Positions 1 to 7,012 of a stretch of DNA of 36,027 bases are shown here, piece after piece (position 1 is the first letter of the stretch; each line of letters begins with the position of its first letter). Where the stretch lies: the IMG/VR virus record IMGVR_UViG_3300036900_000232, positions 1 through 36,027 of that record; one strand, written 5' to 3'. A model generated the notes under the pieces. That model had not been told where the DNA came from and ran no database searches. It worked only from the letters and a program-made list of their open reading frames with translations. The stretch comes from a virus. A program made the position numbers and the translations under genes.

Positions 1-105
1 ACGTGGGCCGCGACGAGGGCCGCGACGGAGGCCGCGACGAGGGCCGCGACGTGGGACGCGACGAGGGACGCGACGTGGGCCGCGACGAGGGACGCGACGG
101 AGGCC
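1..105 (+). repeat. 12-base tandem repeat, left contig end
   Basis: There are eight full units of gcgacg-NNN-gNc from base 10 to 105, preceded by a 9-base partial unit. In the coding frame each unit is Ala-Thr-X-(Ala/Asp), where X is Arg (agg), Trp (tgg) or Glu (gag). Differences between units fall only at unit positions 7, 8 and 11. The array ends abruptly at GCC AAC ATC, where unique sequence begins. It continues the array seen at 35793-36027. Confidence 0.95.
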
Positions 106-792
106 GCCAACATCGCTCCGCTCGTTTCATTTTACCTTTCCGCGCTTCACCACTGGTCGCGCTTCTGGAACGGCGGGAACCAGTGGGCCGGCTACTGCGC
201 CTACCTCTCGTTCTTCCGTGAGGTGGCAGAGCTCGAGCTACCCATCTACGACAAGTGGATCCACTTCGAGGAGGCCGCGATCCACGGCGGCCCGCGCTTC
301 ATGCACGAGAAGTTTTGGATCGTGAGCGACTTCCCAACGGTCGTCGCGCGCGACGCGCAGAACCGGCCTCATCGCGAGAATGGGCCGTCGATCGCCTGGC
401 GCGACGGGTGGGCCGCCTACTACTGGCACGGCGTCAAGGTTTCAGCGGACCTAATCCTGCGCCCCGAGTCGATCACGGTCGCGCAGATCGATGCGGAGCC
501 AAACGCGGAGATCCGCCGGGTCATGGTCGAGCGCTACGGCGCGGACCGCTACCTCCGCGACGGAGGCGCCAAGCAGATCGCGCGCGACAAATACGGGATC
601 CTGTGGCGGAAGGACGTCCGCGACGACGAGCCGCTTGTCATGGTTCAGGTCGACAACAGCACGCCGGAGCCCGACGGCTCGATCAAGCAGTACATGCTCC
701 GCGTGCCGCCCGACATGCGCACGCCGCGTCAGGCGATCGCGTGGACGTTCGGGCTCGCCGAGAAGGAATACAGCCCCCTGGTGGAGACCTGA
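1..792 (+). CDS. DUF6745-like protein, C-terminal part (cut by contig start)
   Basis: The frame is open from base 1 and ends at TGA 790-792, so this is the 3' part of a gene that starts at the other contig end (35394). It begins with tetrapeptide repeats (see the repeat entry), then a region rich in Trp and aromatic residues with WAGYCAYLSFF, then HEKFWIVSDFP, RENGPSIAWRDGWAAYYWHG, and a tail containing RRVMVERYG. From memory these match the C-terminal half of DUF6745 proteins of actinobacteria, myxobacteria and phages; their function is unknown. The GTG at 223 is in frame but is not a credible start, because conserved sequence lies upstream of it. The next gene begins 5 bases after the stop and has GGTGGAG ahead of it inside this gene's end. 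Confidence 0.8.
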   Translation, partial: TWAATRAATEAATRAATWDATRDATWAATRDATEAANIAPLVSFYLSALHHWSRFWNGGNQWAGYCAYLSFFREVAELELPIYDKWIHFEEAAIHGGPRFMHEKFWIVSDFPTVVARDAQNRPHRENGPSIAWRDGWAAYYWHGVKVSADLILRPESITVAQIDAEPNAEIRRVMVERYGADRYLRDGGAKQIARDKYGILWRKDVRDDEPLVMVQVDNSTPEPDGSIKQYMLRVPPDMRTPRQAIAWTFGLAEKEYSPLVET

Positions 793-796
793 GCCG

Positions 797-2308
797 ATGG
801 ATCCGATTTGCCTCGTCGACCTCTCCGGCGTGTTCTGGCGCAACTGGCACGGAAGCGTCGCGAAGGAAGCGACCGCCGCCTACCAGCTCACGCTCGGCAA
901 CATCCACAAGATCCTCGACGGCTGCACCGTCCCGCACGCGGTAGCGGTCGACGCCGGCTCGTCGTTCCGAAAGGAGATCGCGCCCCTCTACAAAGCCAAT
1001 CGACCCGAGAAGGACGCCGCCGCGAGCGACCAGTTGCGGAGCGTTATCGAGCGGCTCACGGCCGACGGAATCAAGGTCCTTCGCGCGGAGGGTTGGGAAG
1101 CAGACGACGTGATCGCGACGGCGACCCGATGGGCGCGCGCGAAGGGGCACCCCGTCGAGATCTACTCGGCCGATAAGGACCTCCTCGCGCTGGTGACCGA
1201 CGAGGAGCCGCGCGTCGTCGCCGTCCACCCGTTCAAGGGCGAGACCTGGGCGGCTGCCGGCGTCTTCGAGCGACTCGGTGTGCCGCCGGACAAGGTGCCG
1301 GAGCTCCTCTCGCTCGTCGGCGACACGAGCGACAACATCCCGGGCGTCAAGGGCATCGGCCCCGTGAACGCCTCCAAGCTGCTCGCAAGCTTCGGATCGA
1401 TCGCGGGCATCCTCTCGGCGTGCGATGACCCCGCGAGCGACATCCCGCCGGCGGTTCGCACGAAGCTCGTCGCCGGGATCGGTGACCTCGATCTCTCGAG
1501 CAAGCTCGTCGCGCTGCGCTTCGACGCACCGATCGACTGCGCGCAGATTCTCGAGCCGCGGGTGATTCCTCCGCCGGCCGCGCCGCGCGAGCTGGGCGGC
1601 GGCAAGAGCATGGGGGGTGGCAGCCTGGAGCATCAGGCGTCGCTCTCGAGCCAGGTGGCGTTCGAGCAGGCCAACCTGCGACAGCAACATCTGCTGCAGC
1701 GGCAACCAATGCGGGAGCCGCCTGAAGTGAAGGGCGAGCCAGTGGCGCCGCGCTCGATCCCGACGTCGAGCGCACTCGCTCGTCGCGAGTCCGAGTCGTG
1801 GGAGCTCTCTCTCGAGCCGTCCACGCCCGAGGAGGCCTTCAAGATGGCGGCGACCATCTTCGATGGGCGCCTGTTCCCCGCATACGGCAACGAGGCGGCG
1901 GTCTTCTCGATCATCCTCACCGGCCGATCGCTCGGGCTGTCGGCCATGGCGAGCGTGCGCGGGATCCAGATGATCAAGGGCAAGCCGTGCCTCTCGGCGG
2001 ACCTGATCGTGGGCCTCGTGCGCAATTCGCCGCTCTGCGAGTACTTCGAGTGCGTCGAGACCACCGACACGCGCGCGAAGTACGTCACGAAGCGGCGCGG
2101 CCGGCCGGAGATCTCGTACGAGTTCACCATCGAGGAGGCGCGGAGCCGCGGCTTCACGTTCACGAGTCGAGACGGCCAGCCGGCGCAGTGGTCGACGAAC
2201 CCGCGCGGGATGCTGCGCGCGGCGTGCAAACGAGAGCTCGCGCGGCTCGCCTACGAGGAGATCGTGGCCGGCGTCTACACACCCGACGAGCTTCAGGAGA
2301 GCGCATGA
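797..2308 (+). CDS. 5'-3' exonuclease (FEN) joined to a RecT-type annealing protein
   Basis: 503 residues. Residues 1-255 look like a T5/Pol I-type 5'-3' exonuclease: DLSGVFWRNWH at 8-18, acidic cluster GWEADD (E101, D103, D104), SADKD (D126, D128) and VGDTSDNIPGVKGIG at 174-188, the last being the metal-binding and helix-hairpin region. Residues about 256-340 are a Gly/Pro/Gln-rich linker. Residues about 341-503 resemble RecT-family single-strand annealing proteins: LGLSAMASVRGIQMIKGKPC, LSADLIVGLV, W..NPR.ML at 465-473, and AGVYTPDEL at 491-499. Together they would resect and anneal DNA ends, as lambda exo and beta do from separate genes. An in-frame ATG at 1610 (residue 272) could give a separate annealase. 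The ORF is uninterrupted, so the fusion is seen in sequence; the functions are inferred from motifs. Confidence 0.85.
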   Translation: MDPICLVDLSGVFWRNWHGSVAKEATAAYQLTLGNIHKILDGCTVPHAVAVDAGSSFRKEIAPLYKANRPEKDAAASDQLRSVIERLTADGIKVLRAEGWEADDVIATATRWARAKGHPVEIYSADKDLLALVTDEEPRVVAVHPFKGETWAAAGVFERLGVPPDKVPELLSLVGDTSDNIPGVKGIGPVNASKLLASFGSIAGILSACDDPASDIPPAVRTKLVAGIGDLDLSSKLVALRFDAPIDCAQILEPRVIPPPAAPRELGGGKSMGGGSLEHQASLSSQVAFEQANLRQQHLLQRQPMREPPEVKGEPVAPRSIPTSSALARRESESWELSLEPSTPEEAFKMAATIFDGRLFPAYGNEAAVFSIILTGRSLGLSAMASVRGIQMIKGKPCLSADLIVGLVRNSPLCEYFECVETTDTRAKYVTKRRGRPEISYEFTIEEARSRGFTFTSRDGQPAQWSTNPRGMLRAACKRELARLAYEEIVAGVYTPDELQESA

Positions 2309-2808
2309 AAGCGGAGCAGACCGATCACGAGATTGACCGATCCGGGTGGCGAGCTGGTCCGTGGGACAGCGAACCGGATCGCGTCGAGTGGCGCGCGAGC
2401 GGCTTCCCGTGTCTCGCGGTCCGAAATCACATCGGCGCCTGGTGCGGGTACGTCGAGCTGCCGCCGGGCCACCCGCTCCACGGCGCCGGCTATGACGCAG
2501 CAAACGGGAGGCTGGAGGACGGAGTACACGGCGGCCTGACGTACGCGGGGGCGTGCTCTGGCCCCGTCTGTCACGTTCCTGCGCCCGGGGAGTCAGAGGA
2601 CGTCTGGTGGCTCGGATTCGATTGCTGTCACGTCGGCGATAACTTTCCGGGTCGCGCAGATCCGGTGTGGTCCTTCGCGAACGAGTTCGTGAGCGCGTTC
2701 GGTCTGGCCCAGACCCGCGCGCGCGCCGGTGAGTACCGGGACCTTTCGTTCGTCCGATCCGAAGTCGAATCGCTGGCGGGGCAGCTCTCGCGCCTGGCCG
2801 ATCCGTGA
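2305..2808 (+). CDS. Conserved phage hypothetical protein
   Basis: 167 residues. The ATG overlaps the previous stop (ATGA). It is soluble and Trp/Cys-rich, with WCGYVELPPGHPLHG at 46-60, VHGGLTYAGAC and WWLGFDCCHVGD. I recognise this pattern from many phage proteins of unknown function that sit near recombination or replication genes. The conserved Cys and His residues could bind metal, but no known zinc-finger spacing is evident. It sits between the exonuclease-annealase and the HTH gene in one coupled operon. I assign no function. Confidence 0.8.
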   Translation: MKAEQTDHEIDRSGWRAGPWDSEPDRVEWRASGFPCLAVRNHIGAWCGYVELPPGHPLHGAGYDAANGRLEDGVHGGLTYAGACSGPVCHVPAPGESEDVWWLGFDCCHVGDNFPGRADPVWSFANEFVSAFGLAQTRARAGEYRDLSFVRSEVESLAGQLSRLADP

Positions 2809-3026
2809 GCGACGCGGCTCAAGCAGCGCCGGAGCTTCTCACCGTCCGCGAGACGGCGGCGCTTCTCGGCTACTCCGAGGCGAACATCTACAAGATGGCG
2901 GAGGCGAACCAACTGCCTGGAATCAAGCGGATCGGCCGCCGTCTTCGCTTCTCGCGCGTCGCCCTCGTATCCTGGCTCGCCTCGGACGAACAGCGCGCCT
3001 CGCGACCTCGAAAGGGCAAGCGATGA
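2805..3026 (+). CDS. Excisionase-like helix-turn-helix protein
   Basis: 73 residues with a GTG start overlapping the previous stop (GTGA). The core LLTVRETAALLGYSEANIY, followed by LPGIKRIGRRLRFSRVALVSWL, is the MerR/AlpA-type HTH_17 fold: a recognition helix, then a wing with RIGRRLRF. It ends in a basic tail. Such proteins act as excisionases or DNA-bending directionality factors. Its stop overlaps the integrase start, which supports a role in excision, but a regulatory role for the integrase operon is equally possible from sequence alone. Confidence 0.8.
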   Translation: MSDAAQAAPELLTVRETAALLGYSEANIYKMAEANQLPGIKRIGRRLRFSRVALVSWLASDEQRASRPRKGKR

Positions 3027-4108
3027 GCGTTCGAAAACGGAAGGACGGCCGATGGCAAATCGACGTGGTGACATGGGTTCGCGGCGAGCGCGTCCGCGTG
3101 AAGAAGAGCGGCGGGAGGACGCGCGCGGAAGCCCTGGAGCTCGAGCGGGCGGAGCGGCGACGGCTGGAGGACGGCGGCCCGGTGAAGCGCGGGCGGTGCC
3201 CGACCGTGGCTGACTTCGCGACCGCCTTCCTCGACGGGTACGTGGCGGCGAACTGCAAGCCGTCGACGGCGACCGCGTACCGGATGCACCTCGAGCGGCA
3301 CCTCGTCCCGGAGATCGGCGAGCTCCCCGTCGATGAAGTCGGGCCGCGCGAGGTCGAGCGATACAAGGCGAAGAAGCTCGCCGCGAAGCTCGAGCCGAAG
3401 ACGGTCAATAATCACTTGACCACGCTCCGGCGGATGCTCGCCGTCGCGGTCGAGTGGGGGACCTTCCCCGGCCCGGTGCCGAAGGTGCGGCCGCTGCCGC
3501 TCGCGCCGCGCCGCTTCGACTTCCTCACGTTCGAGGAGTCGGCGCGGCTTCTGGAGGCCGTGACACCCGCCTGGCGTCCGATGGTGCTCCTCGCGCTCCG
3601 GACGGGGCTGCGGCAAGGCGAGCTCCTGGCGCTTCGCTGGGAAGACGTGGATCTCGTCGCGGGCCGCCTCATGGTCCGCCGCTCGGTCTACGCCGGCCAC
3701 GTCGGAACGCCGAAGGGCGGCCGGGAGCGGGAGGTCCCTCTCTCGGATGAAGCGCGCGCGGCGCTCCGGACGCTCCCGTCGAGGTTCGCCGGCGAGCTCG
3801 TGTTCCCGCGCGAGGGCGGCCGTTACCTGACGCCGCCCGGGTGCCGGCGCCCGCTGTGGACCGCCTGCAAGAAGGCGGACCTCCGTCACATCATGTGGCA
3901 CGCGCTCCGCCACACCTTCGCCTCGCACCTCGTCATGAGGGGCGTTGCGATCAAGGCGGTCCAGGAGCTCTTGGGCCACGCCTCGCTCGAGATGACGATG
4001 CGCTACGCGCACCTCTCGCCGGACGTGCGGCGAGACGCCGTCGCGCTCCTGGACGCGCCGGCGAGCGCCGGCGGAAGCGACCGGGTCCCGATCGGGTCCC
4101 GGTCATAG
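3023..4108 (+). CDS. int: Tyrosine recombinase (phage integrase)
   Basis: 361 residues. The ATG overlaps the upstream TGA (ATGA). An N-terminal Arm-binding region (MSVRKRKDGRWQIDVVTWVR) is followed by a core-binding domain at about 60-150 (TVADFATAFLDGYV) and a catalytic domain at about 165-345. All catalytic residues are visible: R197 in TGLRQGELLALRW, K231 in TPKGGRE, H293 and R296 in HALRHTF, H319 in LLGHASLEMT, and nucleophile Y328 in MRYAHLS. It should integrate the phage genome at a host tRNA: a tRNA-3'-end-like sequence lies about 30 bases past its stop. It is the last recombination gene of the plus-strand arm. Confidence 0.97.
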   Translation: MSVRKRKDGRWQIDVVTWVRGERVRVKKSGGRTRAEALELERAERRRLEDGGPVKRGRCPTVADFATAFLDGYVAANCKPSTATAYRMHLERHLVPEIGELPVDEVGPREVERYKAKKLAAKLEPKTVNNHLTTLRRMLAVAVEWGTFPGPVPKVRPLPLAPRRFDFLTFEESARLLEAVTPAWRPMVLLALRTGLRQGELLALRWEDVDLVAGRLMVRRSVYAGHVGTPKGGREREVPLSDEARAALRTLPSRFAGELVFPREGGRYLTPPGCRRPLWTACKKADLRHIMWHALRHTFASHLVMRGVAIKAVQELLGHASLEMTMRYAHLSPDVRRDAVALLDAPASAGGSDRVPIGSRS

Positions 4109-4134
4109 AAGTAATCAGCAGAAAGGTCGAGAGA

Positions 4135-4584
4135 ATGAGGAGCGGGACACGAGGTTCGAACCCGTCGACCGGAGCAGCGCGAGACGCGCGATCGCCCGAG
4201 AAAACCAGCGTTTCCGGCGCAGGCGACGACCGCGGGCTCCGCTCCGAATTCTCCGCGTTTGGAAGCCGCGCGAAGGGCGACGAGGAACGTTTTAGGGAAC
4301 GGTCCCGCCGGGCAGCGGAACGCGAGGTGATCGAGGCGGCGAAGGCGTGGGTCCGCTTCGCGTACGCCCGGGAAAACACCTCTCACCATCACCGACTCCT
4401 ACGCGCCGTGGACGCCCTACCAAAACCGCCGCCGCGGTTCTGCGACGTCTGCGGAACGGAGATCCCGCACGACCGGTACGCGCGGAAACACCATCCCGCG
4501 TGCGCGCTGGAAGCCAAGAGGCGGTGCCACCGCGCGCGATACGAGGCGGCGCGGAGGCCGTTCGGGATCTCGAGGGCGCGATGA
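4135..4584 (+). CDS. Small protein with a Cys/His zinc-finger-like motif
   Basis: 149 residues if the ATG at 4135 is used; that start lies within the attP candidate and has only a weak ribosome site, so GTG at 4327 (85 residues) is an alternative. The conserved-looking part is the C-terminal half: EREVIEAAKAWVRFAYAR, a short helix HHHRLLRAVDAL, then FCDVCGTEIPHDRYARKHHP with C-x2-C and a His/Cys pair that could hold one zinc. I recognise the helix-plus-zinc layout from small phage proteins of unknown role. The stop overlaps the next start (ATGA). If the long start is real, integration would change its 5' end. Confidence 0.6.
   Translation: MRSGTRGSNPSTGAARDARSPEKTSVSGAGDDRGLRSEFSAFGSRAKGDEERFRERSRRAAEREVIEAAKAWVRFAYARENTSHHHRLLRAVDALPKPPPRFCDVCGTEIPHDRYARKHHPACALEAKRRCHRARYEAARRPFGISRAR
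4137..4165 (-). other. attP: Candidate attP core (3' end of a tRNA)
   Basis: Read on the minus strand, 4165-4149 forms a T arm: a five-pair stem (ACGGG with CTCGT, one G-T pair) around the loop TTCGAAC. It is followed by GTCCCGC, then T and CC, as an acceptor strand and discriminator would be. The rest of a tRNA (anticodon arm, D arm, 5' acceptor) cannot be found upstream on that strand, so this is a tRNA fragment rather than a gene. A tRNA 3' end next to a tyrosine integrase is the classic layout of attP. The exact crossover limits cannot be set without the bacterial attB. Confidence 0.7.
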
Positions 4585-4778
4585 CGGCCTCGGATCTCCT
4601 CCTGGCCTTCCTCACCGGCGCCGCGATCGCGGCGCTTCACGCCCAACCTGGCGCGCGCCGGGAGCTTGCCGCGCTCCGCTTCCTCGCGGCAGCACCGGGC
4701 TGGCAGATCATTTGGCTCCCACCACCCCACGGATCGCGCCTGCTCGAGATCCAGCTCCAGGCCGCGCGCTGGAACTAG
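4581..4778 (+). CDS. Hypothetical protein, 65 residues
   Basis: The ATG overlaps the previous stop (ATGA). An N-terminal hydrophobic run, LLLAFLTGAAIAAL, could be a membrane anchor or signal, followed by a short soluble tail rich in Trp, Pro and Gln (PGWQIIWLPPPHG). I do not recognise a family. Only the coupling to its neighbours and the codon bias support it as a gene. Confidence 0.5.
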   Translation: MTASDLLLAFLTGAAIAALHAQPGARRELAALRFLAAAPGWQIIWLPPPHGSRLLEIQLQAARWN

Positions 4779-4787
4779 ACTCACGAC

Positions 4788-5039
4788 GTGGACAAGCGAC
4801 TCCAGGCGAAGCATGTACCCGACGAGGCCCTTCTCGCGGAGATCGACCGGCAGAACCGCGAGCGGCCTCACTATGCCGGCGCGATCTGGTGGGAGGCCGC
4901 CGAGCGACTTGGGCTCCCGGGAAAGATCGTGCTGGCCAAGGCGCGCGCCCTGGTCAAGCGCGGCATCGTCGAGGGCTGCTGCTGCGGATGCCGCGGCGAC
5001 TTCAGGCGGCGAGCGCGTCCCGAAGGCTCCGAACGGTAG
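4788..5039 (+). CDS. Hypothetical protein with a Cys-rich CGCRGDF motif
   Basis: 83 residues from a GTG start 9 bases after the previous stop. It has a winged-helix-like middle (WEAAERLGLPGKIVLAKARA, then LVKRGIVEG) and a tail CCCGCRGDF. The pattern 'gene-level choice of W..LG.P.KVV.AK...L..RG..GC.CGCRGDF' recurs in phage hypothetical proteins; no function is established to my knowledge. Its 3' end overlaps the minus-strand endolysin gene by 38 bases, marking the point where the two arms converge without a spacer or visible terminator. Confidence 0.7.
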   Translation: MDKRLQAKHVPDEALLAEIDRQNRERPHYAGAIWWEAAERLGLPGKIVLAKARALVKRGIVEGCCCGCRGDFRRRARPEGSER

Positions 5040-5829
5040 CCGCCCCCGCGATCCCGTCGACCGCGAGGCCGTGCGCGCGTTGCCAGGTCGCGATCGCCGC
5101 CCGCGTCTTCGGGCCGTCGATCCCGTCCTCGACGAGGGGCGCGCAGTCCGGGCACAGGCGGTTCAGCGCCTGCTGGACGCCGAGTGTCGTCGCGAGGTCG
5201 GGCTCGGCCGGCTCCGTGTAGACCGGCGGATCGGCGCCGGGCGTCCAGCCCTCGAGGGCCGCGAGCGCCGCCCGGAAGAACGGATCGATCGCGCGCAGGT
5301 AGTCCGCGACGTTCGCGCTCGGGTCGTCGAGGTGCGTCCCGGTGTAGTAGTGCGCCGCGAACATCGCCCACGCCTCCTCGGCCGGGCTCCCGTCGGCGAG
5401 CCCCTGCTTCTCGGCCGCGGTCCGGAAGAAGGACGCGAAGTAGGCGGCGCCGGCGGCGTCGTCGGGGAACTTGGCAAACCATGTGAAGTAGACCTTCCCC
5501 GGCGGGCGCGAGTCGACGTGGATCGCGGCGTCGGGCGGGTCGATGCCGGCGGCCCGCAGCGCCTCCGTGGCGAGGCTTTCGGAAACGTGCCGCTGCGTGG
5601 ACGGCTGGAGGACGGGAACGACGCCAGCGGCCGAAAGCGCCGCCTGGTCGGCCTGCGAGAGACCGCGCCGCGTCGTGGCCCCCCAGTTGTGCTCGCCCGG
5701 CCAGGCGTCGCCGCAGCCCGTCTCGTGCTCGGCGATGGCCAGGAGGAGCGCGATCGAGCGGACGGTCGCGCCGGGCATCGCCGGCGCCAGCGCGTTCGCC
5801 TTCTCCCACCAGGAGGCGCGCGACCTCAC
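5002..5829 (-). CDS. Endolysin: N-terminal hydrolase plus peptidoglycan-binding domain
   Basis: 275 residues. The GTG start at 5829 overlaps the upstream stop (GTGA), which decides it over the longer open frame. The N-terminal domain (about 1-190) has ALLLAIAEHETGCGDAW followed by EHNWGA. This pattern resembles glucosaminidase or lysozyme-like phage hydrolases, with E34 or E36 as candidate catalytic acids. Residues 211-275 match a PG_binding_1 domain: LGVQQALNRL, DGIDGPKTRAAIATWQRAHG, then VDGIAGAATVRSL. It should cut host peptidoglycan at lysis. No signal peptide is seen, so it needs a holin; the hydrophobic genes just upstream are candidates. The exact bond cleaved cannot be told from sequence. 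Confidence 0.85.
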   Translation of the reverse strand: MRSRASWWEKANALAPAMPGATVRSIALLLAIAEHETGCGDAWPGEHNWGATTRRGLSQADQAALSAAGVVPVLQPSTQRHVSESLATEALRAAGIDPPDAAIHVDSRPPGKVYFTWFAKFPDDAAGAAYFASFFRTAAEKQGLADGSPAEEAWAMFAAHYYTGTHLDDPSANVADYLRAIDPFFRAALAALEGWTPGADPPVYTEPAEPDLATTLGVQQALNRLCPDCAPLVEDGIDGPKTRAAIATWQRAHGLAVDGIAGAATVRSLRDALAA

Positions 5830-6521
5830 GCGACCTCGAGGACGGCGACGCGAGCCGCCCGGCGCATCGTCCTGGCGAGCGGCGCCTTCGACTTCCACCT
5901 CGGCCGCTCGGCGCCCACCTGGGTCACCTTGCCGCCGCGCATTACGACGAAATAGCCGCCCGGCGTCCGGGTGAACGGCGCGGACAGGGCGAGCGTGGCG
6001 TCGAGCTGGGTCGGCGCCGTCGCGCGCTCGTCGAAGTAGCGGGGGTACACGAAGCTCGAGACCGCGACGTCACCGATCGAGTAGTACCGATCCTGCACCG
6101 GGTCGCAGACCTCGAAGGCGACGAGGTGCTGCCCGTCGGGCATCTGGACCCAGGAGTCGACGAAGGGGTCGACGTGGGTCTCGAGGATCTCGTGCGAGAG
6201 CGCACCCGAGACCGAGACGGAGCCGGTGAAGAGCGTGCCCCCGTCGTCGAGAATCGTCTTCGCGCCGACGAGCCCAGAGATCGCGCCGTCGGTGCCCTCC
6301 GTGTGGTAGGCGAGCGCCTCCGGGTCGTCGCAGACGTCGGCGACGAGGATCGTGGGCGTCCCCGCCGGGATCTGGCTCTTGTCGGAGAAGAAGCGGGGCG
6401 TCGAGGGGAGGCGCGACCAAGCCGGCGCGAAGTCGCGCTCCACCTGCGTCGCGCAGGCGTGCACCATCTTCTCGACGTCGGCCGGGGAGCAGACGGAGGC
6501 GGCGGAGTAGACGGCGATCAC
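5826..6521 (-). CDS. Conserved phage protein with an HEILE motif (possible metallopeptidase)
   Basis: 231 residues. The GTG at 6521 overlaps the preceding stop (GTGA) and is preferred over ATG 6551. It has SHEILETHVDPFVDSW in the middle, then FEVCDPVQDRYYSI and VSSFVYPRYFD. The HE-x-x-E helix followed by a conserved DP, E-x-CDP and FV-P-x-YF pattern is seen in proteins of many phages and bacteria. It looks like a zincin variant, but the second His of a classical HExxH is replaced by Glu (a His comes two residues later), so catalysis is uncertain. Its position between the lysis-type membrane gene and the endolysin suggests a role in the virion tip or in lysis. Confidence 0.65.
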   Translation of the reverse strand: MIAVYSAASVCSPADVEKMVHACATQVERDFAPAWSRLPSTPRFFSDKSQIPAGTPTILVADVCDDPEALAYHTEGTDGAISGLVGAKTILDDGGTLFTGSVSVSGALSHEILETHVDPFVDSWVQMPDGQHLVAFEVCDPVQDRYYSIGDVAVSSFVYPRYFDERATAPTQLDATLALSAPFTRTPGGYFVVMRGGKVTQVGAERPRWKSKAPLARTMRRAARVAVLEVA

Positions 6522-7009
6522 GGCGACACCTGGCCCTGCGCGGGCTTGCATGTCCGCGCGGCGAAGGCTGGCGCATCTTCCTTCGGGACCCGGATGAGGA
6601 AGACGTGGGCCGCGCCGTCGGCGACGGTGATTCCGGTGCAGGTGAAAACGACTGCCGAGGGCTCGGGCTGGGTCTCGAGGGCGGCGCAGGCCGCGGTCGC
6701 GACGTCGAGCGCGCTCTTCACGTCCGCCTTCGCCGCGGGGGTGCACGAGACGAGGAAGAAGGCGAGGAGGCCGAGGGCGGCCGGGGGCACGCTCGGCGGC
6801 TTCGGCGCCGTCGGGACCGGCGTCGAGCGCGCGCGGGTCGCCTCGGCCGCGCCGAAGAAGCCGACGAGGAGGGTCACCAGGTTCTTGATGCTCTCGAGCT
6901 GGGGGTCGGAGAGGTGGAGGCCGAACTGCGCGGCGACGGCGAGCACGGCGAAGACGAGGGCGGCGATGCGCGCCGGCTCGAGATCGAGGGTCTTGAAGTA
7001 GGGGATCAC
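6518..7009 (-). CDS. Holin-like membrane protein with an internal lipobox
   Basis: 163 residues from a GTG start. Two hydrophobic segments (about 14-32, ALVFAVLAVAAQFGL; and 41-57, NLVTLLVGFFGAAE) with a short loop LSDPQLES between them look like a small phage holin. After a Pro-rich stretch comes a third hydrophobic segment ending in FLVSC (C89), then a soluble domain. That segment looks like a lipoprotein signal peptide, and the in-frame GTG at 6790 could start a 90-residue lipoprotein. The ORF may thus encode a holin-like part and a nested or fused outer-membrane lipoprotein (spanin-like). The function is inferred from topology and from the endolysin two genes on. Confidence 0.65.
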   Translation of the reverse strand: MIPYFKTLDLEPARIAALVFAVLAVAAQFGLHLSDPQLESIKNLVTLLVGFFGAAEATRARSTPVPTAPKPPSVPPAALGLLAFFLVSCTPAAKADVKSALDVATAACAALETQPEPSAVVFTCTGITVADGAAHVFLIRVPKEDAPAFAARTCKPAQGQVSP

Positions 7010-7012
7010 GGG

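Noticed and set aside
3-221. Open frame of Gly-Arg-Asp-Glu repeats at the left end
   Set aside because: It is another frame of the 12-base array; the frame continuous with the DUF6745-like C-terminus is the coding one.
4100-4260. Complete tRNA gene
   Set aside because: Only a T arm and acceptor-like 3' strand are found; no anticodon or D arm can be folded beside it.
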